Assembly: GCA_025465405.1 (NCBI GenBank)
Contig: JAODNL010000561.1
Span: forward strand, 1 to 7,336
DNA from: Pseudonocardiales bacterium
GTDB lineage: Bacteria; Actinomycetota; Actinomycetes; Mycobacteriales; Jatrophihabitantaceae
Length of the DNA: 7,336 nucleotides
Reading direction: 5' to 3'
Each line of letters begins with the position of its first letter. The first letter of the stretch is position 1. Positions 1-6,040 of the stretch are shown one piece after another. The position numbers and the translations under genes are program-made. Under the pieces are notes generated by a model that made no database searches, was not told the DNA's origin, and saw only the letters and a list, made by a program, of their open reading frames with translations.

Positions 1-1833
1 CCCTTCCCCGCACTGTGTCTCGTCGCAGTGACCGGAATTCCCGATCTGGCCGCCATGGTCGGCGCGCTGGGCGTCGTGACCAGCGCCGACGGATCGATCG
101 CCGCGGACCTCCAGACCGGATCGATCAGCATCGACGTCGCCCGGATCCTGACGACGGCCGGACTCGACCTGCACTCCCTGCCGGCGAACACCGATCTGGT
201 GCCGTTGATCACGGGCGCGCTCGCGTCGCAGTTGCTGCCCGCCGTGTCGAGCGCGCTCACCGGGCTGATCGATCAGGTCACCAGCTCGATCGGCTCGATC
301 GCCATCACGGTTGCCTCGATCCCGTTGCCCCTGGGTGCGGTCACTGCGCTGCTGGCCCCGCTGCTCACCAGCGTCACCGCGCCGATCTTCACCTCGATCA
401 GCGGCCTGGGCGCGAGCGTGGTCAGCCCGCTCGGCGGTGCGCTCACCCAGGTGCTCTCACTCGAGGCGAACGTTCAGGACACTGTGGCCGGCGTCTTCAC
501 CGAACGGGCCTTGCGGGTCGGGCTGCTGCCGGCGGCCTCACCCGCTGCCGCGGTTGTGGACCTGGCGTCAGCGTCGGTCGGCCCGAACAACGGACCGGCC
601 GCTGTGGTCGCGCCGACGGCCACCGGCTTGACCCCCGACCACGGTCCCGCGGGCGGGGGCACGTCGGTCACGGTCAGTGGCAGCGCTTTCGTATCCGGTC
701 AGACGTCCGTGACCATCGGCGGGCTCACCGTGCCGGCGTCGGGGGTCACCGTGAATGGTGCCGGCACGTCGCTGACGTTCGTCACTCCCGCGCACCCGGC
801 CGGGCCGGTCAGCGTCACGGCCACGACACCCGCGGGCACCACGGCTCCACTCGCCTACACGTACGACCCGGGCGGCAACGGCGGAATTCCGGCGCCAGTG
901 ATCACGACACCCGTTGACGGTTCGACCGTGGCGACGGCCACCCCGCCGATCGGCGGCACCGGTGTCGCGGGTGACACGGTCACGGTGAGCGAGGGCGGTG
1001 TCACGGTGTGCTCCGCGCTGGTTGGGCTGAACAGCACCTGGTCCTGCGTGCCAGGCGCCCCGCTCGCCAGCGGCAATCACACGGTCATTGCAACGCAGGC
1101 GGCACCGGCAGCTGCCTCGTCGGGCCCCTCGAACGCGGTCACGTTTACCGTCGTGCTGCCGGCGTCGGTGCCGACCGTGAGCGGCGTGCACCCCAGCCAT
1201 GGACCGGCCGCCGGTCACACGACCGTCACCGTGACAGGCGCCGCATTCGTGGTCGGCCAGACCTCGATCACGATCGGTGGCATTGCGGTGCCGGCGTCGG
1301 CCGTGACCGTGAACGCGGCGGGCACATCGCTGACCTTCGCGACGCCGTCGCACGAACCGGGACCGGTCGACGTGACGACGACGACCCCAGCCGGTACGTC
1401 ACGGCCCCAGGCATACACCTACGATCCCGTTCCGCCGCCGGTGATCACGTCGCCCGCTGACGGCTCGACGGTGGCTACGCCGACACCGCCGATCGAGGGC
1501 ACCGGAACAGCCGGTGACATCGTGACGGTCACTGAGAACGGGAATGTGGTCTGCACGGCGACAGCGGGGTCGAACGGCCGGTGGCAATGCACACCAGCCG
1601 CGCCGCTGGACAACGGCAAGCACACGATCGTCGCGACGCAGACCGACGTCGCCGGACACGTGTCGGACCCGTCGAGCACGGTCACCTTCACCGTGAGTTC
1701 CATCGTTGCGGTCGCACGTCCCGGCTTGCCGAACACGGGCACGAACGTCGTGGGTCCGCTCGTCGTGGGCGGCGTGCTGCTCGCCTCGGGCATCGCCCTT
1801 CTGGTCGCGATGGGTCGCCGCAGAGCGGGTTAG
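1..1833 (+). CDS. Sortase-anchored surface protein, choice-of-anchor G family with TIG and Ig-like repeats (5' partial)
   Basis: This is the C-terminal part of a large secreted, wall-attached protein; no enzymatic role is visible. The frame is open to base 1, so the true start and signal peptide lie upstream. A GTG at 28 is probably internal, and residues below count from it. Residues 1-190 are Ala/Leu/Val-rich and end in ALRVGLLPA and VDLASASVGPN, which I recognise as the end of the choice-of-anchor G domain. Two TIG/IPT domains follow (196-281 and 382-467), each paired with a bacterial Ig-like domain (288-375 and 469-556). Each Ig-like domain has a Cys pair 12 residues apart (328/340 and 509/521), suggesting a disulfide. 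The C-terminus is LPNTG (567-571), a hydrophobic segment and a GRRRAG tail, the classic sortase signal. TIG and Ig domains usually act as stalks or in adhesion; the ligand is unknown. The stop overlaps the convergent regulator by four bases. Confidence 0.85.
   Translation, partial: PFPALCLVAVTGIPDLAAMVGALGVVTSADGSIAADLQTGSISIDVARILTTAGLDLHSLPANTDLVPLITGALASQLLPAVSSALTGLIDQVTSSIGSIAITVASIPLPLGAVTALLAPLLTSVTAPIFTSISGLGASVVSPLGGALTQVLSLEANVQDTVAGVFTERALRVGLLPAASPAAAVVDLASASVGPNNGPAAVVAPTATGLTPDHGPAGGGTSVTVSGSAFVSGQTSVTIGGLTVPASGVTVNGAGTSLTFVTPAHPAGPVSVTATTPAGTTAPLAYTYDPGGNGGIPAPVITTPVDGSTVATATPPIGGTGVAGDTVTVSEGGVTVCSALVGLNSTWSCVPGAPLASGNHTVIATQAAPAAASSGPSNAVTFTVVLPASVPTVSGVHPSHGPAAGHTTVTVTGAAFVVGQTSITIGGIAVPASAVTVNAAGTSLTFATPSHEPGPVDVTTTTPAGTSRPQAYTYDPVPPPVITSPADGSTVATPTPPIEGTGTAGDIVTVTENGNVVCTATAGSNGRWQCTPAAPLDNGKHTIVATQTDVAGHVSDPSSTVTFTVSSIVAVARPGLPNTGTNVVGPLVVGGVLLASGIALLVAMGRRRAG
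613..1152 (+). repeat. TIG + Ig-like module, copy 1
   Basis: This is the first of two tandem two-domain modules in the surface protein gene: TIG (613-870), a short Gly-rich linker, then an Ig-like domain (889-1152). Counted by eye against copy 2, 61 of 86 TIG residues are identical. Long nucleotide stretches are also near-identical, for example the start of the Ig domain near 898 against 1441. This suggests internal duplication rather than independent acquisition of the domains. Confidence 0.85.
1171..1695 (+). repeat. TIG + Ig-like module, copy 2
   Basis: This is the second module, with TIG at 1171-1428 and the Ig-like domain at 1432-1695. It keeps the same domain order and the same Cys spacing as copy 1. 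It lacks the Gly-Gly-Asn-Gly-Gly linker found between the domains of copy 1, which explains most of the 15-base length difference. Copy 2 leads directly into the linker before the sorting signal. Confidence 0.85.
1726..1830 (+). other. LPXTG cell-wall sorting signal (LPNTG, membrane segment, basic tail)
   Basis: LPNTG is encoded at 1726-1740. About 23 mostly hydrophobic residues follow (VVGPLVVGG to LLVAM), then GRRRAG before the stop. In the sortase family the enzyme cleaves between Thr and Gly and joins the Thr to the cell wall. The motif, spacing and basic tail all match, so wall anchoring is a firm prediction. The sortase gene itself is not in the window. Confidence 0.92.
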
Positions 1834-2435
1834 CCGAGCACTGCGCCGACGAGGCGGTAGCAGCGCTGGGTCATGTCCTCGGCGGACTCGTCCGGGTGGG
1901 CGAGCCACCAGGCGACGAGCGAGTTGACCAGCCCCATCCACACCGCGGACAGCGCGGACGCGTCGAGTGCGCTGCCCAGTCCACGAGAGCGCAGGAACCG
2001 TTCGGACCCGCTCGCGGCGAGCGCGGCCGTGCGGGCCTGGTATCCCCGCGCGGCGTCGGCGATCTCACCCGCCGCGGGCATCGACGAGTCGTACAGCAGC
2101 TGCCACGCGCTGCGCTGCGGCGCGAGGGCTTCGAAGACGGCCTGCAGGGTGCGTACGCGGGAGGCCACCGAGTCGTCTTCCTGCAGCTGCGCCAACTCCA
2201 GGCGCTCGAGCAGCGCGCCGGCCACGTGGTGCAGGCAGGTGAGGTAAAGGCCGTCCTTCGACCCGAAGTACTGGTAGACGAGCGGCTTGGAGATGCCGGC
2301 GCGACGGGCGATCACGACCATCGAGGCACCGGCGTAGCCGCGAACGGCGAACTCGTCGATGGCCACCGCGATGATCTGCTCTTCCCGCTCGGCCCGCGGG
2401 ACTCCCTTGGTCCCGACTACCGCAGCGCTGGACAC
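1830..2435 (-). CDS. TetR/AcrR-family transcriptional regulator
   Basis: A 201-residue one-component regulator, the usual TetR size. The N-terminal DNA-binding domain (about 17-64) shows the family pattern: EEQIIAVAIDEFAVRGYAGAS, then the recognition helix region ISKPLVYQYFGSKDGLY. The rest is a helical, variable ligand-binding and dimerisation domain, so the ligand cannot be read from sequence. The start is GTG at 2435; no other in-frame start precedes the DNA-binding domain. It diverges from the hydroxylase at 2505 across 69 bases holding three operator-like sites, so repression of itself and of the hydroxylase is likely. A TAATAT hexamer (2448-2443) ends seven bases before the GTG and there is no convincing ribosome binding site, so the message may be leaderless. 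Its TAA stop overlaps the TAG of the convergent surface protein gene. Confidence 0.93.
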   Translation of the reverse strand: MSSAAVVGTKGVPRAEREEQIIAVAIDEFAVRGYAGASMVVIARRAGISKPLVYQYFGSKDGLYLTCLHHVAGALLERLELAQLQEDDSVASRVRTLQAVFEALAPQRSAWQLLYDSSMPAAGEIADAARGYQARTAALAASGSERFLRSRGLGSALDASALSAVWMGLVNSLVAWWLAHPDESAEDMTQRCYRLVGAVLG

Positions 2436-2442
2436 GGCGGCG

Positions 2443-2448
2443 ATATTA
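2443..2448 (-). promoter_or_regulatory. Candidate -10 element of the TetR gene (TAATAT)
   Basis: TAATAT fits the actinobacterial TANNNT -10 pattern and ends seven bases upstream of the GTG at 2435, which would place transcription initiation at or next to the start codon. It overlaps the first operator-like site. No clear -35 is visible, so this rests on the hexamer and its spacing alone. Confidence 0.4.
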
Positions 2449-2489
2449 CCCTACGGTAAATGACCGCAGGGTAATTAACTTCGCGGTAA
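2446..2489. promoter_or_regulatory. Triple 14-base operator array between the TetR gene and the hydroxylase
   Basis: Three 14-base sites are separated by single bases: TTACCCTACGGTAA (2446-2459), TGACCGCAGGGTAA (2461-2474) and TAACTTCGCGGTAA (2476-2489). The GGTAA half-site recurs at 2455, 2470 and 2485, exactly 15 bases apart. Site 1 is a perfect 5-4-5 inverted repeat, site 2 has one mismatch and site 3 keeps mainly the right half. ATTACCC (2445-2451) and GGGTAAT (2469-2475) also form a 7-base inverted repeat across sites 1 and 2. The array lies between two divergent starts, overlaps the TAATAT -10 candidate of the regulator, and ends five bases before the hydroxylase ribosome binding site. 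That position suits a TetR operator blocking both promoters. Binding by this particular regulator is inference. Confidence 0.7.
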
Positions 2490-2493
2490 GTTC

Positions 2494-2497
2494 GGAG
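2494..2497 (+). promoter_or_regulatory. Ribosome binding site of the hydroxylase (GGAG)
   Basis: GGAG lies seven bases before the ATG at 2505, at good Shine-Dalgarno spacing, and fixes that start. It is the only clear Shine-Dalgarno sequence seen before any gene start in the window. Confidence 0.7.
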
Positions 2498-2504
2498 CTC
2501 GACA

Positions 2505-3386
2505 ATGTCCTCCCTCGCCTCACTACGCGACCCTGTCGTCTTCGCGATCCCGGCCTTCGCCCTGTTCATGGCCCTCGAGTTGCTGTCGCTGCGCCGGCTC
2601 GACGACGACGAGGCGCAGCAGTACGCCGGCTACGAAGGCCGCGACACGCGCACGAACATGATCATGGGTGTCGGTTCGCTGGTCGTGAACGGGTCGGCGC
2701 GGGTGGGCGCCCTGATCGGCTACGCGGCGCTGTACGAACTCACGCCGCTACGCCTGGACGCGCATCGGTGGTACACGTGGGTGTTCGCCCTGCTCGTGGT
2801 CGACCTGATCTGGTACTCCTACCACCGCGCCTCGCACCGCGTTCGCCTGATGTGGGCCGGCCACCAGGCCCACCACAACAGCCAGCGATTCAACTACTCG
2901 ACCGCGGTGCGGCAGAAGTGGAATCCGTGGTTCGAACTGCTGTTCTGGGTGCCGTTGCCACTGCTCGGGCTGCCGCCGTGGCTGATCTTCACGTCGTTCT
3001 CGATCAACCTGATCTTCCAGTTCTTCGTGCACACCGAGCGAATCGACCGCCTGCCGGCGCCGATCGAGTTGCTGTTCAACACCCCGTCGCACCATCGGGT
3101 GCACCACGCCAGCGATCCGGACTACCTCGACAAGAACTACGCCGGAATCTTGATCATCTGGGACCGGATGTTCGGCACGTATGCCGAGCAGACACACCGC
3201 CCGACCTACGGGCTGACCAAGAACATCGACAGCTTCAACCCGTTCACGTTGCAATACCACGAGTACGCGGAGATCCTGCGCGACCTGCGCTCGGCCCGGT
3301 GCTGGCGTGACCGGATGGGATTTCTCTTCGCACCCCCGGGGTGGCAGCCCGCGCAGCCGATGGCGACGGCGCCGGTCACCCGATGA
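2505..3386 (+). CDS. Sterol desaturase / fatty acid hydroxylase superfamily protein, AGMO-like
   Basis: A 293-residue integral membrane di-iron oxygenase that would use O2 to hydroxylate or desaturate a lipid. All histidine boxes are present: H107xxxH111, H120xxH123H124, H176 in the FVHTE segment, and H196-H197xxH200H201. Hydrophobic segments lie at about 10-30, 55-77, 91-106 and 143-175, so the active site should face the cytoplasm next to the membrane. The middle and end (NPWFELLFW, FVHTERI, HHRVHHASD, DKNYAGILIIWDRMFGTY) resemble the alkylglycerol monooxygenase/TMEM195 branch more than classic C-5 sterol desaturases; this is recognition, not an alignment. The ATG has a GGAG site. It is probably controlled by the divergent TetR regulator. 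The last 11 bases overlap the end of the convergent serine hydrolase. The substrate is unknown: alkylglycerol ether lipid, fatty acid or sterol are all possible. Confidence 0.9.
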   Translation: MSSLASLRDPVVFAIPAFALFMALELLSLRRLDDDEAQQYAGYEGRDTRTNMIMGVGSLVVNGSARVGALIGYAALYELTPLRLDAHRWYTWVFALLVVDLIWYSYHRASHRVRLMWAGHQAHHNSQRFNYSTAVRQKWNPWFELLFWVPLPLLGLPPWLIFTSFSINLIFQFFVHTERIDRLPAPIELLFNTPSHHRVHHASDPDYLDKNYAGILIIWDRMFGTYAEQTHRPTYGLTKNIDSFNPFTLQYHEYAEILRDLRSARCWRDRMGFLFAPPGWQPAQPMATAPVTR

Positions 3387-3966
3387 AGGCCAGGTTGTCC
3401 CGCCCGCACCAGTCGAGCATCGCGGGCCATTCGCCGTAGCCGGCATCGGGGTTCAGGTGTCCGCCGTCGCCGATGATCGTGGTCGGCATCTTCAACGGGC
3501 GTCCATAGGCGACCGCGATTCCCTCCGGGCTGTACGGATCGTTGTCGCTGCCGACCAGGACGGTGCCGTCGGCGGCGCGGCGCACCGCGTCGACATCTAT
3601 GGGCGGCGGAAAGAAAGCGGCGATCTGCGGGATCGATGTCTGTGGCGACGGGGGAGCGACGAGGGCCACCCGCGCGGGTCGGGGGGAGTCGTCGGCCGCC
3701 GATGCGTGGTGCAGCCAGAGGACGGCCCCGAGCGAATGGGCGACGACGTCGAAGCCGTCGTCCGGCAAGCCGGTGAGGACGGCTTGCAGCGCGTCCAGCC
3801 ACGCGTCGAGCGTTGGATGATCGGCGTCCGGGAGGTCGGGGTACCGCACAGCGCGGTCGGCGGCACGCAGCTGCCCGGCCAGCCAGGTCTGCCAGTGGTC
3901 CGGCCCGGAGCCTTCCCAGCCGTGCAGTACGACGGTCGGGACGCTTCGGGCAGGGCGGCGCGGCAT
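3376..3966 (-). CDS. RBBP9/YdeN-like alpha/beta serine hydrolase
   Basis: A compact 196-residue alpha/beta hydrolase of the RBBP9/YdeN family, cytoplasmic, with no signal peptide or membrane segment. The N-terminal strand carries HGWEGSGPDHWQ (15-26), typical of this family. The nucleophile is Ser78 in AHSLG, which departs from strict GxSxG but is normal here. Asp143 in SDNDPY and His170 in GGHLN complete the probable triad. Members are small-molecule esterases or remain uncharacterised, so the substrate cannot be named. It is the last of three consecutive minus-strand genes, starting 30 bases after the lysoplasmalogenase ends. A TAGGCT hexamer (3979-3974) ends seven bases before the ATG, so a promoter of its own is possible. 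Its 3' end overlaps the convergent hydroxylase by 11 bases. Confidence 0.88.
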   Translation of the reverse strand: MPRRPARSVPTVVLHGWEGSGPDHWQTWLAGQLRAADRAVRYPDLPDADHPTLDAWLDALQAVLTGLPDDGFDVVAHSLGAVLWLHHASAADDSPRPARVALVAPPSPQTSIPQIAAFFPPPIDVDAVRRAADGTVLVGSDNDPYSPEGIAVAYGRPLKMPTTIIGDGGHLNPDAGYGEWPAMLDWCGRDNLAFIG

Positions 3967-3973
3967 GTCCGGA

Positions 3974-3979
3974 AGCCTA
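3974..3979 (-). promoter_or_regulatory. Candidate -10 element of the serine hydrolase (TAGGCT)
   Basis: TAGGCT fits TANNNT and ends seven bases before the ATG at 3966. No good Shine-Dalgarno sequence is seen. It lies in the 30-base gap after the lysoplasmalogenase and may give a separate leaderless transcript. Confidence 0.35.
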
Positions 3980-3996
3980 TTGCCGGCCGATCCCGC

Positions 3997-4635
3997 TCAA
4001 CGGATCAGGCCGATCACGATGAGCAGTTGCGCCAGGTGATACGTGACGGCGACCAGCACCGGCCCGCGGAGCAGGGGCTGCACGAACCGATCCCACGCGA
4101 GTGTGAGGTCGGAGGCGAGGAACAGCAGCGCCCCGATCGCGGTGAGCACGGCCGCCGTGCCGACGCCGAGGACCGTCATCGTCGCGAGCGCGGCGGCGTA
4201 GAGACCGACCACGGCGGCCAGCCCCGTCCCGCCTGATCTGCGCGCACTGCGCAACACTCGCGGAAGCGCGAGCACGGTCGCGCCGCCGACGACGAGCCCG
4301 CCGGCAACCACGTCGAGGCCGTGCAACCCGTGCCGGCTGAACGCCGCGACGTAGGCCAGATGGCCGACAAGGAAACTGCCCAGCCCGATCAGAAACGGCA
4401 CGTCCGTCGAACCCTCGTCGGCGAACAGCAGCGCGACGTCGCCGAGCAGACCGAAGACGAGCGCCGCGACCACCCACGGCTTCGCGTCGCCCAGGTCCGC
4501 GAAGCCGGCCGCGACGATCAACAGGACCAGCGTGAGCGGCTTCGCGGCGAGTTCGACACCGCGCATCCGCCGAGCAACCGCGACCCAGTCGGCGGCGGCG
4601 ACCAGGGCCGTCAACACCAAGAACGCGACGGTCAC
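3997..4635 (-). CDS. YhhN-family lysoplasmalogenase (TMEM86-like membrane protein)
   Basis: A 212-residue polytopic membrane protein of the YhhN/TMEM86 family, whose characterised members hydrolyse the vinyl-ether bond of lysoplasmalogens to give a fatty aldehyde and a glycerophospho-base. The sequence is mostly hydrophobic, with about eight helices. It keeps the family landmarks: AKPLT (31-35), GLLGDVALL (62-70, with Asp66), GSFLVGHLAYV (86-96), LLFLASDLTLAWDRF (170-184, with Asp176) and TYHLAQLLIV (198-207). Asp66 and Asp176 are the likely catalytic acids. The GTG at 4635 is the only workable start, as no upstream start keeps the frame. It sits 40 bases after the FAD oxidase and 30 before the serine hydrolase, all on one strand. 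Its nearness to an AGMO-like hydroxylase suggests ether-lipid turnover. Many actinobacterial YhhN proteins have no tested activity, so the exact substrate is inferred. Confidence 0.9.
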   Translation of the reverse strand: MTVAFLVLTALVAAADWVAVARRMRGVELAAKPLTLVLLIVAAGFADLGDAKPWVVAALVFGLLGDVALLFADEGSTDVPFLIGLGSFLVGHLAYVAAFSRHGLHGLDVVAGGLVVGGATVLALPRVLRSARRSGGTGLAAVVGLYAAALATMTVLGVGTAAVLTAIGALLFLASDLTLAWDRFVQPLLRGPVLVAVTYHLAQLLIVIGLIR

Positions 4636-4643
4636 GGGTCGTG

Positions 4644-4649
4644 AGTATG
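4644..4649 (-). promoter_or_regulatory. Weak candidate -10 element of the lysoplasmalogenase (CATACT)
   Basis: CATACT matches the second and sixth positions of the -10 consensus and ends eight bases before the GTG at 4635. No Shine-Dalgarno sequence is visible in the 40-base gap. The element is weak and read-through from the FAD oxidase is equally possible. Confidence 0.22.
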
Positions 4650-4675
4650 CCGGGTACCAGCCCCACCGGCCGGGA

Positions 4676-6040
4676 TCAGAGCATCGCCCCCGGATTGAGA
4701 ATGCCGTCCGGATCGAGAGCGTCCTTGATGCGCCGCGTCAACGCCATCACGTCCGGACCGAGGTAGGTGGGCAGCCACTCCTTCTTCAACCGGCCGACGC
4801 CGTGCTCACCGGTGATCGTGCCGCCGAGCGTCAGCGCGAGATCCATGACCTCACCGAATGCCTTGTAGGCACGGGCCGTCGCGTCCGGATCGGCGGCGTC
4901 GTAGACGACGAGCGGGTGCGTGTTGCCGTCACCGGCATGCGCGACCACGGCGATCGTGATGCCGTGCGTGGCTGCGATCTGCTCGATTCCCTTGACGAGG
5001 ACGGGCAGATTGGGCAGTGCCACGCCGACATCCTCGAGCAGCAGGCTGCCGAGGCGTTCCAGCGCCGGGAACGCCGCACGGCGCGCGGCGGTGAAGGCCT
5101 CACCCTCGGCGACGTCGTCGGTGTGGAACAGCTCAGTGGCTCCGTGCGCCTGACATGCCGATTCCATAAGGGAAATCTCCTCCGCGGCCGCAGCACCCGG
5201 AGCATCGGATCGGGCGATCAACAGCGCCTCGGCATCGCGATCGAGGCCCATCGCGGTGTAGTCCTCGACGGCATTGATCGATGTGCGGTCCATCAGTTCC
5301 AGCATCGAGGGCCTGAGCTGCGCGGTGATGGCGAGCACCGCGTCGGCGGCGGATTCGATGGACGAGAAGGTCGCCACCAGGGTCGATGCCGGTGGCGGCG
5401 CGGGGACGAGCCGGAGAGTCAGTTCGGTGATCACGCCGAGCGTGCCCTCCGAACCGACGAACAGCTTCGTCAGCGACAGCCCCGCGGCGTCCTTCAGCCG
5501 CGGTCCGCCGAGGCGAAGCGCGGTGCCGTCGGCCAGCACGACCTGCATGCCCAGCACGTAGTCAGTCGTGACTCCGTACTTCACGCAGCACAGCCCACCC
5601 GCGTTCGTGGCCGCGTTGCCCCCGATCGAGCACATCTCGAACGACGACGGGTCGGGCGGGTACCACAGCCCGTGCACCGCGGCCGCTTGCTTCACCTCGA
5701 CGTTCAGCAGGCCAGGCTGCGTGATCGCGACCCGTGACACGGGATCGACCGTGATCTCGCGCATCCGCTCCACGGACAGGACCACGCCGCCCTCGACGGC
5801 CGTCGAGCCGCCGGAGAGGCCGGAGCCGGCGCCACGCGGCACCACCGCGACGCGGTGCGCCGTGGCCCAGCGCAGCACCGCCTGCACGTCTTCGACGCAC
5901 GTGGCTCGCACGACGGCCAGCGGCCAGCCGGCGTGCGGGTCGCGGGCCCAGTCCTGCCGGTAAGACGCGACGACATCGCGATCGGTAAGAACCGAACCGT
6001 CGGGCAGGACAGACGTCAGCGCGGCGAGGTCGGCGGTCAT
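4676..6040 (-). CDS. FAD-linked 2-hydroxyacid oxidase/dehydrogenase, GlcD/D-lactate dehydrogenase type
   Basis: A 454-residue, apparently complete flavoprotein of the FAD-binding type 4 oxidase family, which oxidises D-2-hydroxyacids such as glycolate, D-lactate or 2-hydroxyglutarate. The FAD domain has PRGAGSGLSGGST (68-80), GNAATNAGG (141-149) and GSEGTLGVIT (197-206). The C-terminal substrate domain has HAGDGNTHP (368-376), GEHGVGRLKK (411-420) and the terminal DPDGILNPGAML, all diagnostic. The ATG at 6040 is chosen because MTADLAALTSVLP is a normal family start; a frame extension to 6145 adds 35 residues with no family resemblance. It heads a three-gene minus-strand row. It is a stand-alone enzyme with no GlcE or GlcF partner in the window. 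It lacks the HHH motif of alkyl-DHAP synthase, a relative that would otherwise suit the ether-lipid neighbours. The exact hydroxyacid and electron acceptor are not readable. Confidence 0.93.
   Translation of the reverse strand: MTADLAALTSVLPDGSVLTDRDVVASYRQDWARDPHAGWPLAVVRATCVEDVQAVLRWATAHRVAVVPRGAGSGLSGGSTAVEGGVVLSVERMREITVDPVSRVAITQPGLLNVEVKQAAAVHGLWYPPDPSSFEMCSIGGNAATNAGGLCCVKYGVTTDYVLGMQVVLADGTALRLGGPRLKDAAGLSLTKLFVGSEGTLGVITELTLRLVPAPPPASTLVATFSSIESAADAVLAITAQLRPSMLELMDRTSINAVEDYTAMGLDRDAEALLIARSDAPGAAAAEEISLMESACQAHGATELFHTDDVAEGEAFTAARRAAFPALERLGSLLLEDVGVALPNLPVLVKGIEQIAATHGITIAVVAHAGDGNTHPLVVYDAADPDATARAYKAFGEVMDLALTLGGTITGEHGVGRLKKEWLPTYLGPDVMALTRRIKDALDPDGILNPGAML

Noticed and set aside
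28..30. GTG at 28 as the true start of the surface protein
   Set aside because: The frame is open to base 1, there is no signal peptide after the GTG, and the choice-of-anchor G region is already under way, so the gene begins upstream of the window.
568..1353. Long open frames antisense to the surface protein gene, such as 568-1353 and 1399-1941 on the minus strand
   Set aside because: They are Arg/Gly/His-rich low-information translations typical of the wrong strand of GC-rich coding DNA, and the opposite strand encodes clear domains.
3977..4666. A minus-strand frame of 229 residues over the lysoplasmalogenase gene
   Set aside because: It is Arg-rich with no domain, while the frame at 3997-4635 gives a clean polytopic YhhN protein.
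5959..5988. Two further GGTAA copies inside the FAD oxidase 5' end as extra TetR operators
   Set aside because: They are 25 bases apart, encode conserved protein residues, and lack the opposing half-site, so coincidence is the simpler reading.
4676..6040. The FAD oxidase as an alkyl-DHAP synthase, which would complete an ether-lipid synthesis locus
   Set aside because: The family is shared, but the C-terminal motif is GEHGVGRLKK and the end is DPDGILNPGAML, as in GlcD/D-lactate dehydrogenases. The HHH motif of alkyl-DHAP synthase is missing.
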